From: Herminiimonas sp.
GTDB taxonomy: Bacteria; Pseudomonadota; Gammaproteobacteria; Burkholderiales; Burkholderiaceae_D
Length of the DNA: 38,409 nt
Assembly (NCBI GenBank): GCA_027310305.1
Contig: DAIDBD010000115.1
Coordinates: forward strand, 1 to 38,409
Direction of reading: 5' to 3'
The position numbers and the translations under genes were made by a program. The notes beneath the pieces are model-generated. The model ran no database searches. It was given only the letters and a program-made list of their open reading frames with translations, and had not been told where the DNA came from. Below are positions 1 through 8,466 of this stretch, one piece after another; within the stretch, counting starts at the first letter, position 1; each line of letters begins with the position of its first letter.

Positions 1-178
1 CGTGCGACAGCGCGATCACGATCAGGATCAGGAGCGGCACGATCGACAGCAGCGCATAGTAGGCGACCGCGCCCGCCAGCAGCAGCCCCTGATTGGCGCG
101 AAAGCCTTTCAGCGTCCGGAGGGCGAACGCGCCCGGATGCAGTAATACCTGTTGCGTCTGCTGGTTAATGATTTGCAT
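1..178 (-). CDS. YihY/BrkB family membrane protein, N-terminal part (runs off the window)
   Basis: The reverse strand from an ATG at 178 encodes 59 residues beginning MQIINQQTQQVLLHPGAF, with no stop before the window edge. The stretch reading GLLLAGAVAYYALLSIVPLL is the first membrane segment typical of the YihY/BrkB (UPF0761) family of inner-membrane proteins, historically misnamed ribonuclease BN. The same motif occurs in the second YihY gene at 4227-5126 as SMGAALAYYTMFSIAPLLL, so the two are paralogues. No function is established for the family beyond being polytopic membrane proteins. The carboxy-terminal three quarters lie outside the window. PBP1A lies upstream on the same strand, 114 bp away, with a palindrome in between. 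Confidence 0.8.
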   Translation of the reverse strand, partial: MQIINQQTQQVLLHPGAFALRTLKGFRANQGLLLAGAVAYYALLSIVPLLILIVIALSH

Positions 179-204
179 GGTTCGTAATGGCGAAAGGCAT
201 GGTC

Positions 205-261
205 CACGAAAGGCACGAAAAGTTCATAACACCCTTTATTGATTTTTTCGTGCCTTTCGTG
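205..261. repeat. Palindrome with 17-bp arms made of CACGAAA/TTTCGTG units
   Basis: Bases 205-221 (CACGAAAGGCACGAAAA) and 245-261 are exact reverse complements separated by 23 bases. Further TTCGTG copies follow to 273, ending in TTCGTGGAC. The unit repeats about every 7 bases, which generates ORF peptides such as HERHEK on one strand and FVPFVFFV on the other. From memory, dispersed repeats of this kind are common in unrelated bacterial genomes. It sits between the mrcA stop and the yihY start, so it lies in the 3' untranslated region of mrcA and could fold as a transcript-end hairpin. Confidence 0.7.
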
Positions 262-292
262 TTTTTCGTGGACAAAGGCGTAGCATCGGTTC

Positions 293-2671
293 TTAACCGA
301 AATACAATTCCTGCATCCGCTTCTTTTCTTTTTCATCGCTGCTTGGTTCGGGCGCCGGCGTATTGTTGCCTCTATTGAAAAGCCTGTCGAAAAATGTGCC
401 GACTCCGCCTCTGCCTTCATCGACCCCGAGCGAGCGGATCGCGCCGGCGTTCGCGAATTCGCGGTACATCCAGTCGCCGTCGATTTGCACCATGCCTTCC
501 GGCACCCGCCGTTGCAACGCGGGCTGGCCGCGGCGCGCCGCGCGCATGTAATTGATCCAGACCGGCAGCGCCAGCGTCGCGCCGAATTCGCGATTGCCGA
601 GCGATTTCGGATCGTCGTACCCGATCCAGGCAACGGCAACCTCATCGCCGCTATAACCGGCAAACCAGCCGTCGACCGCATCGTTGGTGGTGCCGGTCTT
701 GCCGGCCAGGTCGGACCGACCGAGCTGCCGGGTCGCCATCGCCGCCGTACCGGAACGCGCCACATCGCGCAGCATGCTGTCCATCATGAACGCATTGCGC
801 TGATCGATCACCCGCATGCTCTCCTGCCCGGCCTCGACGCGCCTGGCTTCGGCCAGCACGTTGCCGCGCGCATCGGTGATTTTCCGGATCAGGTAAGGCG
901 CGACCCGGTAGCCGCCGTTGGCGAACACCGCATAGGCGCCGGCCATTTGCAGCGGCGTCACCGATCCGGTGCCGAGCGTCATGGTCAGGTTGGCCGGATG
1001 CTTGTCCGCATCGAAGCCGAAGCGCGACAGGTATTGCTGCGCGTACTGCGGCGTGATCGCGCGCAGGATCCGCACCGAGACGATATTTTTCGATTTGACC
1101 AGTCCGGTACGCATCGATACCGGTCCGTCATATTCGCCTTTGTCGTTTTTCGGTTCCCATGCCTGGCCGCCGCTATCGGCGGCATTGATCGCCAATGGCG
1201 CATCGTTGATCATCGTGCCCGGCGAAAAACCTTTTTCCAGCGCGGCGGAATAGATGAACGGCTTGATGCTGGAGCCGGGCTGGCGCCACGCCTGGCTGAC
1301 ATGATCGAATTTGTTCAGGTTGAAATCGAATCCGCCGACCATCGCGCGATACGATCCGGTGCGCGCATCGAGCGCGATGAACGCGGCGGCCACCTGCGGC
1401 AATTGCGTGATCGCCCATTTGCCTTTCGCATCCTGCACGATGCGGATCACGGCGCCGGGTTTCAGCTTCATCTGCGCCCGCGCATTGCGCGCCAGCGCGG
1501 GGGCGGCAAAACGCAAGCCTTCGCCGCTGATCTCGATCGCTTCGCCCGACAAGGAGACGGCGCGCACCAGCTTCGCCGAGGCGGCGGTCACGATGGCCGA
1601 ATGCAGATCGCCGCTGCTTGCATGGCGCGCCAGGGCGCTGTCGATCGCTTCGTCGCGCGCGCCTTCATCGGACGGCAATGCGATGAACGCTTCCGGGCCG
1701 CGATAGCCGTGGCGGCGGTCGTAATCCATCACGCCGCACCGCACCGCGTCGTATGCTGCATCCTGATCCGGCTTGCTGATGGTGGTGTAGACGTTGAAGC
1801 CGCGCGTATAGATGTCGTCCTTGTATTGCGCATACATCGCTTGCCGCACCATTTCCGCCGCATATTCGGCATGGGTCTTGAAATCCTGCGCATCGTTTCG
1901 CACGCCCGGGTTTTCGCGGACGGCCTGCTCGTATTGCGCCGGCGTGATGTAACCGAGATCGCGCATGCGCTTGAGCACGTATTGCTGGCGCTGCCGCGCG
2001 CGCTTCGGATTGACGACCGGGTTGTAGGCGGACGGCGCCTTGGGCAGCCCGGCCAGCATCGCCGCCTGCGCGATCGTCACGTTCCTGATCGGCGTGCCGA
2101 AATAGACATTCGCCGCGCTGTCGAAACCGTACGCACGCTGCCCCAGATAAATCTGGTTCATGTACAACTCGAGAATCCGGTCCTTGGAGAGCTCGGTCTC
2201 GATCTTGTAGGCCAGCATGATTTCATTGATCTTGCGCGCATAGGTTTTTTCGCGCGTCAGGAAAAAATTGCGCGCCACCTGCATCGTGATCGTCGAGGCA
2301 CCCTGAGAGCCGCCGCGCAGGTTGACCAGAAACGCGCGCAGCACGCCGGCAAAATCGACGCCGCCATGCCGGTAAAAACGGTCGTCTTCGGCCGCCAGCA
2401 CGGCGTTTTTCATCACCGCCGGAATCTGGTCGATTTTCACGAAATTGCGATGCTCTTCTCCGAACTCGCCGATCAATACATTATCGGCAGTGAATACCCG
2501 CAACGGAATTTTTGGACGGTAATCGATGAGCGCGTCCAGCGGCGGCAGCGTCGTCTTGACGAACAGCGCGTACGCGAACACAAGCGCAGCGACAGTTCCG
2601 AGCGCAATCAACAACCCGGTCGCGCCTTGCAGCAGGCGCCGCCTTGACGGCCATTTGAATGAAGTGGTCAA
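293..2671 (-). CDS. mrcA: Penicillin-binding protein 1A (bifunctional transglycosylase/transpeptidase)
   Basis: This 792-residue class A penicillin-binding protein polymerises and cross-links peptidoglycan in the periplasm, anchored by one membrane helix at about residues 14-37. The GT51 domain shows the catalytic EDDRFYRHGG motif (E95) and GASTITMQVARN. An OB-like linker follows. The transpeptidase domain has SSIK with the acylated serine S467 and lysine K470, an SKN motif, and KTGT at 658-661. Length fits the PBP1A family (E. coli about 850). The start is TTG at 2671 with AAAGG about 10 bases upstream. No ATG lies nearby before the membrane helix, so TTG is preferred but not certain. The gene is divergent from the Crp/Fnr regulator. 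Intact. Confidence 0.95.
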   Translation of the reverse strand: MTTSFKWPSRRRLLQGATGLLIALGTVAALVFAYALFVKTTLPPLDALIDYRPKIPLRVFTADNVLIGEFGEEHRNFVKIDQIPAVMKNAVLAAEDDRFYRHGGVDFAGVLRAFLVNLRGGSQGASTITMQVARNFFLTREKTYARKINEIMLAYKIETELSKDRILELYMNQIYLGQRAYGFDSAANVYFGTPIRNVTIAQAAMLAGLPKAPSAYNPVVNPKRARQRQQYVLKRMRDLGYITPAQYEQAVRENPGVRNDAQDFKTHAEYAAEMVRQAMYAQYKDDIYTRGFNVYTTISKPDQDAAYDAVRCGVMDYDRRHGYRGPEAFIALPSDEGARDEAIDSALARHASSGDLHSAIVTAASAKLVRAVSLSGEAIEISGEGLRFAAPALARNARAQMKLKPGAVIRIVQDAKGKWAITQLPQVAAAFIALDARTGSYRAMVGGFDFNLNKFDHVSQAWRQPGSSIKPFIYSAALEKGFSPGTMINDAPLAINAADSGGQAWEPKNDKGEYDGPVSMRTGLVKSKNIVSVRILRAITPQYAQQYLSRFGFDADKHPANLTMTLGTGSVTPLQMAGAYAVFANGGYRVAPYLIRKITDARGNVLAEARRVEAGQESMRVIDQRNAFMMDSMLRDVARSGTAAMATRQLGRSDLAGKTGTTNDAVDGWFAGYSGDEVAVAWIGYDDPKSLGNREFGATLALPVWINYMRAARRGQPALQRRVPEGMVQIDGDWMYREFANAGAIRSLGVDEGRGGVGTFFDRLFNRGNNTPAPEPSSDEKEKKRMQELYFG

Positions 2672-3040
2672 TTTGGAATGGCCTTTGGTTTAGGTGCTGA
2701 AAGTATAAATCACTTCGTACCCCGAGAAACGGTGCTTTGCCGGGCCGCAAGAAATCGGCCGCTGGAACTGTCCGGATGAAAGCCGCAGCCGTTGCGGTAT
2801 GCGTTCGACCGCCATCCGGAAACCGGCAATGACAGCGATGGCATACGGCAATATCATAATCAGAAACGTCCTACCGCGCCCTTGGTTTTCCTACCTTTCA
2901 TTTCAGCGCTTGCCGATAGTAATCAGATTGCCAAATCGACATACTCCTTACCTAGAATTGCGGTAACACAAAGAAACGTTGCAAACGACGACTTGGCCGG
3001 AATCGCACATTCAATCATTTCATTTACTCAGGAGATCGTC
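2672..3040. other. Divergent intergenic region between mrcA and the Crp/Fnr gene
   Basis: This stretch of about 370 bases must hold the promoters of both divergent genes. An open frame continues upstream from the regulator to an ATG at 2792, but it lacks a ribosome-binding site and its translation is unlike the family, so I treat it as untranslated. It is more AT-rich towards the regulator (2930-3030). I found no convincing TTGAT-N4-ATCAA Fnr box and no confident -35/-10 pair. Confidence 0.5.
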
Positions 3041-3856
3041 GTGTTGTGTACATCAATTACTGAAAGCAATTCCGCATCCGCCCTCACGGGAACCCGGGCC
3101 TCCGTTGAAAGCGGATGGCAGCGCGCAGGCAAGCTGTGGTCGAACCTGAACGACGTATGCGAGCTGCTGCGCATTGCCGTCGGCACATCGATGGTGGAAG
3201 ACGACTTTCTTTTCCAGCATGTGCAATTCAAGGCCGGACAGCGCGTTCATACCGTCGGCCAACCGTTCGACATGCTGTACATCGTCAATTCCGGTTTTCT
3301 GAAGACCGTGATGATCGACGAATCCGGCAATGAGCAAGTGCTGGGTTTTCCGATGAAGGGCGACCTGTTCGGTATCGACGGCATTCATAATCGGCAATAT
3401 GCGTCTGAAGCAGTCGCGCTGTCGAGTTGCGACATCATTCTGGTGCCGTTCAAGAAATTCATGGCGCTGGGAAAAGCGCATGCCGAACTGGAAACGGCAA
3501 TTTACAGCGTGATGAGCCGGGAACTGATCCGCGAACAGGCGATGGTCAGCATGCTGGGCTCGCTGAGCGCCGAAGCGCGCGTCGCCCGCTTCCTCGTATC
3601 GTTGTCGGACCGGTTTTCCGCAATGGGCTATTCGGGCAGGGAATTCAATCTGCGCATGACGCGCCATGAAATCGGCAGCTATCTGGGCCTGACGCTGGAA
3701 ACAGTCAGCCGCACGCTTTCCGCATTCAATGAAATCGGACTGATCGCGGTCGATCAGCGCGCCATCAGCATCAAGGATGCCGCTTCGCTTAAAACGCTGC
3801 GCCGCCTGCCGCCGTCGCGCGCGCGGGCAAAGCGGGAAGCAGTCGGCACGGCGTAG
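3041..3856 (+). CDS. Crp/Fnr family transcriptional regulator without an Fe-S cysteine cluster
   Basis: The protein is 271 residues from a GTG start at 3041, chosen because CAGGAG lies six bases upstream. A longer in-frame ATG at 2792 has no ribosome-binding site. The cyclic-nucleotide-binding-like beta-roll spans about residues 50-165 (GQRVHTVGQPFDMLYIVNSGFLKTV, then GDLFGIDG), followed by a dimerisation helix and a winged helix. The recognition helix carries ETVSR at 220-224, which matches the E-x-x-S-R that Fnr uses to read TTGAT half-sites. The N-terminal four-cysteine cluster that binds [4Fe-4S] in Fnr is absent, so direct oxygen sensing of that type is unlikely. It may respond to another signal. 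It stands alone, divergent from mrcA. Confidence 0.9.
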   Translation: MLCTSITESNSASALTGTRASVESGWQRAGKLWSNLNDVCELLRIAVGTSMVEDDFLFQHVQFKAGQRVHTVGQPFDMLYIVNSGFLKTVMIDESGNEQVLGFPMKGDLFGIDGIHNRQYASEAVALSSCDIILVPFKKFMALGKAHAELETAIYSVMSRELIREQAMVSMLGSLSAEARVARFLVSLSDRFSAMGYSGREFNLRMTRHEIGSYLGLTLETVSRTLSAFNEIGLIAVDQRAISIKDAASLKTLRRLPPSRARAKREAVGTA

Positions 3857-4000
3857 TGCGCAAACCTTCCGCATGTTACGGATCGGCACGCCTGATCGCC
3901 GCTCCCAAACATGCGGCGGAAAACATCAAGGCGATGCCGCGAGGTTACGCTCCGGATGCATCGGCCAGATAATTATTTAAACCGCCAAAGGAGAAACGCC

Positions 4001-4150
4001 ATGCTTTATACCATTGCCGTAGTACTCGTTGTTTTGTGGTTGCTCGGACTGGTCACTTCTTATACGGTCGGCGGATTCATCCACGTGCTGCTGGTGATCG
4101 CCGTCGTGGTGGTTCTGATCAGAATCATACAAGGCCGCAAGCCGCTTTAA
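4001..4150 (+). CDS. Lmo0937/DUF5670-like 49-residue membrane protein
   Basis: A small ORF from ATG 4001 has a strong ribosome-binding site (AAAGGAG, seven bases before the start). The product begins MLYTIAVVLVVLWLLGLVTS and ends IIQGRKPL, with two predicted membrane helices at about residues 3-21 and 26-43. It matches my memory of the lmo0937 family (DUF5670) of very short membrane proteins, often stress-linked in Proteobacteria and without an assigned role. It is probably monocistronic, about 145 bases after the Crp/Fnr gene on the same strand, and a GC-rich hairpin follows it. Confidence 0.8.
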   Translation: MLYTIAVVLVVLWLLGLVTSYTVGGFIHVLLVIAVVVVLIRIIQGRKPL

Positions 4151-4192
4151 TCCCGGCAATTTTTATTGTTCGGCTTCTATCGTTCGACATGA

Positions 4193-4210
4193 CGGGCCGT
4201 TACCGGCCCG
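4193..4210. terminator. GC-rich hairpin between convergent genes
   Basis: CGGGCCG at 4193-4199 and CGGCCCG at 4204-4210 form a perfect seven-pair stem with a TTAC loop. It lies between the ends of the small membrane protein gene (4150) and the leftward yihY gene (4227), where a bidirectional terminator would be expected. The following T tract is poor, so Rho-independent function is uncertain. Confidence 0.4.
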
Positions 4211-4226
4211 ACTGCTTTCACCGGAG

Positions 4227-5126
4227 TCAGCCTGATTTTATTTTCCCGCGAGCGGCAGCCGCTTCTTGCGGTCGCTGTCCCTTGCGGGAACCGAAAGCAT
4301 GGGAATAAGCCCAGGTGAATTCCGCACCCATCAGGAAAATCTGCGCCGAGTAATACACCCATACCAGCACGACAGCCAGCGAACCGGCGGCGCCGAACCC
4401 GGAAGCGATGCTGCTTTTTCCGATATAGAGGCCGATCAGAAACTTGCCGATCGTAAACAGCAGCGCGGTAACTACCGCGCCGATCCAGACATCGTGCCAG
4501 GCGATCTTCACGCGCGGCATGATCTTGTAGATCAGCGCGAATACCGCGGTGGTCAGCGCGAAGCTGAGCAAAAGATTGATCGCCTGCGCAAGCAGTTCCC
4601 AGCCGCCGAATATCGGCCCCCACCATTTTCCCAAAGCCGACAATGCCGCGCTGGATACCAGCGACACCATCAGCAGAAAGCCGATGCCGAGAATCATGCC
4701 GAACGACAGCAGCCGCGCGCGCAGCAACCCCCAGATACCCGCGCCCCTGTCCCTTTCGGGTGCGCGCCATATCCGGTCGAGCGCATCCTGCAGTTCGCCG
4801 AACACGGTGGTGGCGCCGACCAGTAGCAGCGCCACGCCGATGATCGTCGCCGTCACGCTTTTCGACGGTTCGCTGGCGCTTTCGAGCAGACCCTGTATCG
4901 CCAGCGCACCCTGCTCGCCCATCAAGCCTTGCAACTGGCCAAAGATTTCGCCGCGCGCCGCTTCGACGCCGAAGATCAGGCCGGCGATCGAAATCACGAT
5001 CAGCAACAGAGGCGCGATCGAAAACATCGTGTAATAGGCCAGCGCGGCGCCCATGCTTTGCGCATAATCATCGACCCAAGATGACGCAGCGGTTTTCACC
5101 AATCCCCAGATTTGCTTGACGGTCAT
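4227..5126 (-). CDS. YihY/BrkB family inner-membrane protein
   Basis: This 299-residue polytopic protein starts at ATG 5126, supported by GGAG seven bases upstream. A longer frame to 5198 lacks a ribosome-binding site. Early residues WVDDYAQSMGAALAYYTMFSIAPLLLIVISIAGLIFG form the first family-typical hydrophobic region; about six membrane segments follow, with GATTVFGELQDALDRIW between them, a family signature. The C-terminus is basic and cytoplasmic. The family (UPF0761) was once called ribonuclease BN, wrongly. No reaction is known. It is paralogous to the partial gene at 1-178. It ends convergently with the small membrane protein gene, and the SRAP gene lies just upstream on the same strand, with 55 bases between the SRAP stop and this start. 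Confidence 0.9.
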   Translation of the reverse strand: MTVKQIWGLVKTAASSWVDDYAQSMGAALAYYTMFSIAPLLLIVISIAGLIFGVEAARGEIFGQLQGLMGEQGALAIQGLLESASEPSKSVTATIIGVALLLVGATTVFGELQDALDRIWRAPERDRGAGIWGLLRARLLSFGMILGIGFLLMVSLVSSAALSALGKWWGPIFGGWELLAQAINLLLSFALTTAVFALIYKIMPRVKIAWHDVWIGAVVTALLFTIGKFLIGLYIGKSSIASGFGAAGSLAVVLVWVYYSAQIFLMGAEFTWAYSHAFGSRKGQRPQEAAAARGKIKSG

Positions 5127-5181
5127 GCAATCGCTCCACGGCAGGCAACAATTCAATTGGTTATGCGGACGGGCAACATGG

Positions 5182-5868
5182 TCAGGAAAGCGGCGCAATC
5201 AAATGCGCGTCGTTCGCGCCGACCTTGTTCACATCCTTGCTGACTTCATGCCATTCGAATGCGTCGGGAGGCAGCGACAGCGATCGCGCAAGCTGCTCGG
5301 CCTGTTCGGGCGGCAGGCCGTTGTCCATCCACAGCGCCGCATCGTCGGCGGCGAACACGACCGGCCGCCGGTCGTGCACATCGACCAGGCCGCCTTCCGC
5401 CGCGGCGGTGACGATCACGAAACCGGCGCCTTCCGACAGCGCCTTGTCCGGCCGGTAATTGGTGATCGCCGCCATGAACATCGGGCGGTCATTCTTTTGG
5501 CGGATATACCAGGGCTGCTTCTTCCCCGCCGCGCCGGTCCATTCATACCAGCCGTCCGCCGGCACGATCGCGCGCCCCGATTTGAACAGCGAACGGAAGT
5601 AAGGACCGGTCGCCGCTTTTTCCAGACGGGCATTGATCGCGATCTGAATGCCCTTGTCGGCCGCCCATGACGGCCGGTAGCCCCAGTTGACCATGTCGAT
5701 ATGGTGCTTGCCATCGCCGAACCGGTGCATCAGCCACGGATGCGAGCCGGGCGGCACGTTCCAGTTGACGGCGCGGTCGCCGGCCTGTTCGCCGAATGCA
5801 TCGGCGTCCCACCCCATTTCCATGGCATAGACACGTTTGGCGCGATGCTGGGTTATCCGTCCACACAT
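5182..5868 (-). CDS. yedK: SRAP-domain abasic-site shielding protein (YedK/HMCES family)
   Basis: The 228-residue protein starts MCGRITQ. After methionine removal, C2 becomes the N-terminal catalytic cysteine that forms a thiazolidine cross-link with abasic sites in single-stranded DNA. Other conserved positions are visible: the NAR motif at 79-81, PADGWYEW with E109, and VHDRRP with H165. Length is normal for the family. Its role is protection of abasic sites at replication forks and possibly the SOS response. The insertion sequence at 5906-7219 begins only 37 bases upstream of the start codon, so the native promoter has probably been displaced and expression may now depend on the element. 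The coding frame is intact. Confidence 0.95.
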   Translation of the reverse strand: MCGRITQHRAKRVYAMEMGWDADAFGEQAGDRAVNWNVPPGSHPWLMHRFGDGKHHIDMVNWGYRPSWAADKGIQIAINARLEKAATGPYFRSLFKSGRAIVPADGWYEWTGAAGKKQPWYIRQKNDRPMFMAAITNYRPDKALSEGAGFVIVTAAAEGGLVDVHDRRPVVFAADDAALWMDNGLPPEQAEQLARSLSLPPDAFEWHEVSKDVNKVGANDAHLIAPLS

Positions 5869-5905
5869 CGCTCGATGCTAGCGCAACCGGGACGGGACGG
5901 ACTTA

Positions 5906-5932
5906 GGAACGTGTACGAAATAACTTCCTGAA
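5906..5932 (+). repeat. Left terminal inverted repeat of the IS
   Basis: Begins GGAACGTGTACGAAAT and mirrors the right end at 7193-7219. The transposase stop codon (5934-5936) lies immediately inside it. Confidence 0.88.
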
Positions 5933-5933
5933 T

Positions 5934-7138
5934 TCATGGGCTTGCGTGCGGCGAGATGGTGTAGTTCCATTTGGGTAAGAGCGCGTCCAACGCGATGTTG
6001 AGGGTGGCCTTGAGACGGTCTGCCGCTTTGCGGCCGGTTTCGTAGACCCGGTTGAGGATATCGACGGTGACCTGCAGTCCGGTGCGCGTATGGGTGCGTT
6101 CGATCAGTTGCTTGACCAGAGGTACGCTTTCAAAGACCACGCCTTCGCAAGCCCGTGTGATATGCGGGAAGACCCTGTGTTCGATCGGATTGTGTTTGGA
6201 GCAGTACGGCGGATAGTGCGCCACGCGCAAGGCGAGGCCGAGGCGGTTGGCCAGCCCCTGCAAGTCTTGTTGAAACAATGCCGAACCAGCGGGATTGCTG
6301 CCCCCGCCATCGCACAGCATCAGCAACTGCGTGGCGTGCGGATGATCGCCACGCCCCTGTGTCTGCCACCAGTGCGCCACGCTGTCGCACGCAAACTCGG
6401 TGGTGTCGCCACTGGTTCCCAGATTCATGTGCGCCTTGTTCTTGCCGAGGTCGTACACGCCATGCGGGACGATCTTGCCGTCACTGTAGCTGGGAAAGTC
6501 GTGATCCAGCACCGTGATGGTTTCGCGGGTATAGAGCGTGCCATCTCGATAGAAGTTGCCTAGCAATTCCTTTTTCTTGGTGTCGATGCTGATGACTGGC
6601 CAACCCGCTGCCAGGTACTGCTGCTTGAGTTCGCTAATCCGCTCGAACTGCGCATTGCGATCGGGATGTCGCTTGAACGATTGCTTCTTTTGCGATTGGC
6701 GACGCACGAAACCATGATGCTTGAGCAGCTGACCGGCAATGTGCCGGCTGACCGGTATGCCGGCAGCCGTGATGCGCTGCGCAATCTCGCGCGGCCGCAA
6801 ATTCGTCCACCGTATCCCGCGCTGCGGATCGCCCGCCGTATGCTCGGCAATCACCGCCAGAAAGACCCGCTCCAGCTCTGGCATGCGCTTGATCAGCCGT
6901 TGCCGCCCGCCCCTTTTTTTCGGATCCGTCCGTTGGCCGGATCCTGCGGCTCATCCAAATCCGCCAATCCCTGCCGAATCGTCTTGGGATCCAGCGCAAA
7001 CAAGGCGGCAATATAGTCGGTGCCGCCATGCCCCAGTTTGTCGGCCTCGACGGCAGCGTATCGGCGTCGGTCTTTCTCCGACAAGGTGTGAAACAACCGC
7101 TTCATCCGCTTTTCCACTCCGGCACTGTAATGTTCCAT
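5934..7138 (-). CDS. ISAzo13-family DDE transposase, two frames joined by a likely -1 frameshift
   Basis: The first frame starts at ATG 7138 (GAGG upstream) and carries the N-terminal helix-turn-helix region (AALFALDPKTIRQGLADLDE), ending at a TGA at 6893. The second frame, open to 5934, carries the RNase H-like core with ISIDTKKKELLGNF, LMLCDGGGSN and NPIEHRVFPHI, which supply the D, D and E residues. The frames overlap at an A7 run followed by G4 (6913-6923 on the plus strand). A -1 slip there gives RIRKKRGGRQRLIKRMPELE, matching the family's R-I-R-x-x-G-G-R junction. The joined product is about 401 residues, the usual length. This could be programmed slippage or, less likely, a mutational frameshift. 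Confidence 0.85.
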
Positions 7139-7192
7139 GGCAACCTCGAATGCGAATCCAATCACATTCTATTCATAGTCCATTTAGCGTAT

Positions 7193-7219
7193 TTCGGGAA
7201 GTTGTTTCGTACACGTTCC
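7193..7219 (-). repeat. Right terminal inverted repeat of the IS
   Basis: Read on the minus strand it begins GGAACGTGTACGAAAC and differs from the left end at two positions in about 27. The transposase start codon at 7138 lies about 55 bases inside. Confidence 0.88.
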
Positions 7220-7251
7220 TTAGCCTAGATCATGGTATTGCCGGCAAATAC

Positions 7252-8148
7252 TCAAGTTTCTTGCGGACATGCCGATTCCGGCGTCTCATGCATCTGTTGC
7301 CGGATCCAGCCAAGAAATGCCGTGCGGCGCGGGTCGTTCTCGATAGGCGCCGACGAGAGCAGGTAGTACGCCGAGCCGTCGCGAACGAAACCGAACGGGG
7401 CGACCAGGCGACCGCTGTCGATTTCTTCCTGCACCATATAGACCGAGCCGATCGCCACGCCCAAACCAGAGCAGGCCGCTTGCAAACTGAGATAAAAATG
7501 TTCGTAGGTCTGGCTGTTGGTGCGTCCGATATCAGTCTTGGCTGCCCTGCGCCAGTTCATCCAGGCCGTCTTGCGCGAGGCGGTATGCAACAGCCGTTGC
7601 GCGGACAAATCGATGCGCCGCCGTTTCATCAGCGCCGGCGCGCAGACCGGGCCGATCCACTCCTCGCAGACTTTTTCCGCATGCACCGACGGCTCCCAGG
7701 TGAAGTCGTCGCGGCGCAGCGCGACGTCAATGCCGTCGCGCTGGAACGCGACCGGGCCGCCGGCGGCAAAGATATGCAGTTGCAGATCGGGATGCCGCCG
7801 GTAGAAATCGCCCAGCCGCGGAATCAGCCATTTCATGGAGAGGGTCGGTTCGCACGACACCACCAGCGGCGCGTTGCGTACAGGATTGCGCAACGCCTCC
7901 ATCGCGGCGCCGAGTTGCTCGAACGCCTGCCGGGTCGCGGCCTGCAGCAGCATTCCCTGCGGCGTAAGGAAGATGGCGCGGTTGCGGCGTTCGAATAATG
8001 CCGTGCCAAGCGATTCCTCCAGCAACCGGATTTGCCGGCTGACCGCGCCGTGCGTGAGATGCAGTTCGTCGGCAGCCTTGACGAAACTGCCGAGCCGGGC
8101 GGCCGTATCGAAAAAACGCAAGGCATTGAGCAGCGGCGGTCGAGTCAT
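7252..8148 (-). CDS. LysR family transcriptional regulator (GcvA-like)
   Basis: The 298-residue protein has an N-terminal winged helix at residues 1-65 (LNALRFFDTAARLGSFVKAADELHLTHGAVSRQIRLLEESLG), the classic LysR signature, followed by a linker helix and a periplasmic-binding-protein-like effector domain from about residue 93 (PLVVSCEPTLSMKWLIPRL, a GcvA-subgroup feature). It is transcribed divergently from the LysE exporter gene at 8467. By analogy with the LysG/LysE arrangement it probably activates that exporter in response to an amino acid. The inducer cannot be read from the sequence. The IS right end lies 33 bp beyond its stop. Confidence 0.9.
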   Translation of the reverse strand: MTRPPLLNALRFFDTAARLGSFVKAADELHLTHGAVSRQIRLLEESLGTALFERRNRAIFLTPQGMLLQAATRQAFEQLGAAMEALRNPVRNAPLVVSCEPTLSMKWLIPRLGDFYRRHPDLQLHIFAAGGPVAFQRDGIDVALRRDDFTWEPSVHAEKVCEEWIGPVCAPALMKRRRIDLSAQRLLHTASRKTAWMNWRRAAKTDIGRTNSQTYEHFYLSLQAACSGLGVAIGSVYMVQEEIDSGRLVAPFGFVRDGSAYYLLSSAPIENDPRRTAFLGWIRQQMHETPESACPQET

Positions 8149-8466
8149 GATCTGTCAGTTTTTCTCACGGATTGGCAGCAGTATAAATCGTTTTTCGCAA
8201 TCGGCTTTTGTATCGATAATCTGTTTTCAGACGCCCTGTCTGGAAGTCATCCACCTGTCATATTCAGGCGATGATTTTCCACTGATGAACTGGCGTCGCA
8301 TGACGCCACGCCAGGAGAACCCGCCAACCTTGCTGAAAAAGATACCGGGATCGACCGGTTGCCGGTCTGACCACCCGTGAGGATTTCTGCTTCATTACCG
8401 GTGCCGTACGCCGTGACTAGCACCGCGCGGCACGGCACCGCCACAATTCATCGAGGAGACAACGAC
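8149..8466. other. Divergent lysR-lysE control region
   Basis: These 318 bases separate the divergent regulator and exporter and should hold both promoters and the LysR binding site. The part nearest lysR (8160-8230) is AT-rich. I could not assign a single convincing T-N11-A operator or a -35/-10 pair. No extra gene is apparent. Confidence 0.5.

Larger units (their letters stand above)
5906..7219. mobile_element. Complete ISAzo13-family insertion sequence
   Basis: The element is 1314 bp long, bounded by terminal inverted repeats. Both ends read GGAACGTGTACGAAA inward, continuing AACTTCC and GAA, with two mismatches in about 27 bases. The trinucleotide TTA flanks both ends (5903-5905 and 7220-7222), consistent with a 3-bp target duplication. 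It encodes one transposase in two overlapping frames on the minus strand. It lies between yedK and the lysR gene, interrupts no recognisable reading frame, and separates yedK from its upstream region. The near-perfect ends and open frames suggest recent insertion and possible activity. Confidence 0.9.

Noticed and set aside
485-2647. A 720-codon open frame on the plus strand
   Set aside because: It is antisense to penicillin-binding protein 1A, which has all active-site motifs. No ribosome-binding site or domain was seen.
2792-3040. Longer N-terminus for the Crp/Fnr regulator from ATG 2792
   Set aside because: It has no ribosome-binding site and would add 83 residues absent from the family, whereas GTG 3041 has CAGGAG at proper spacing.
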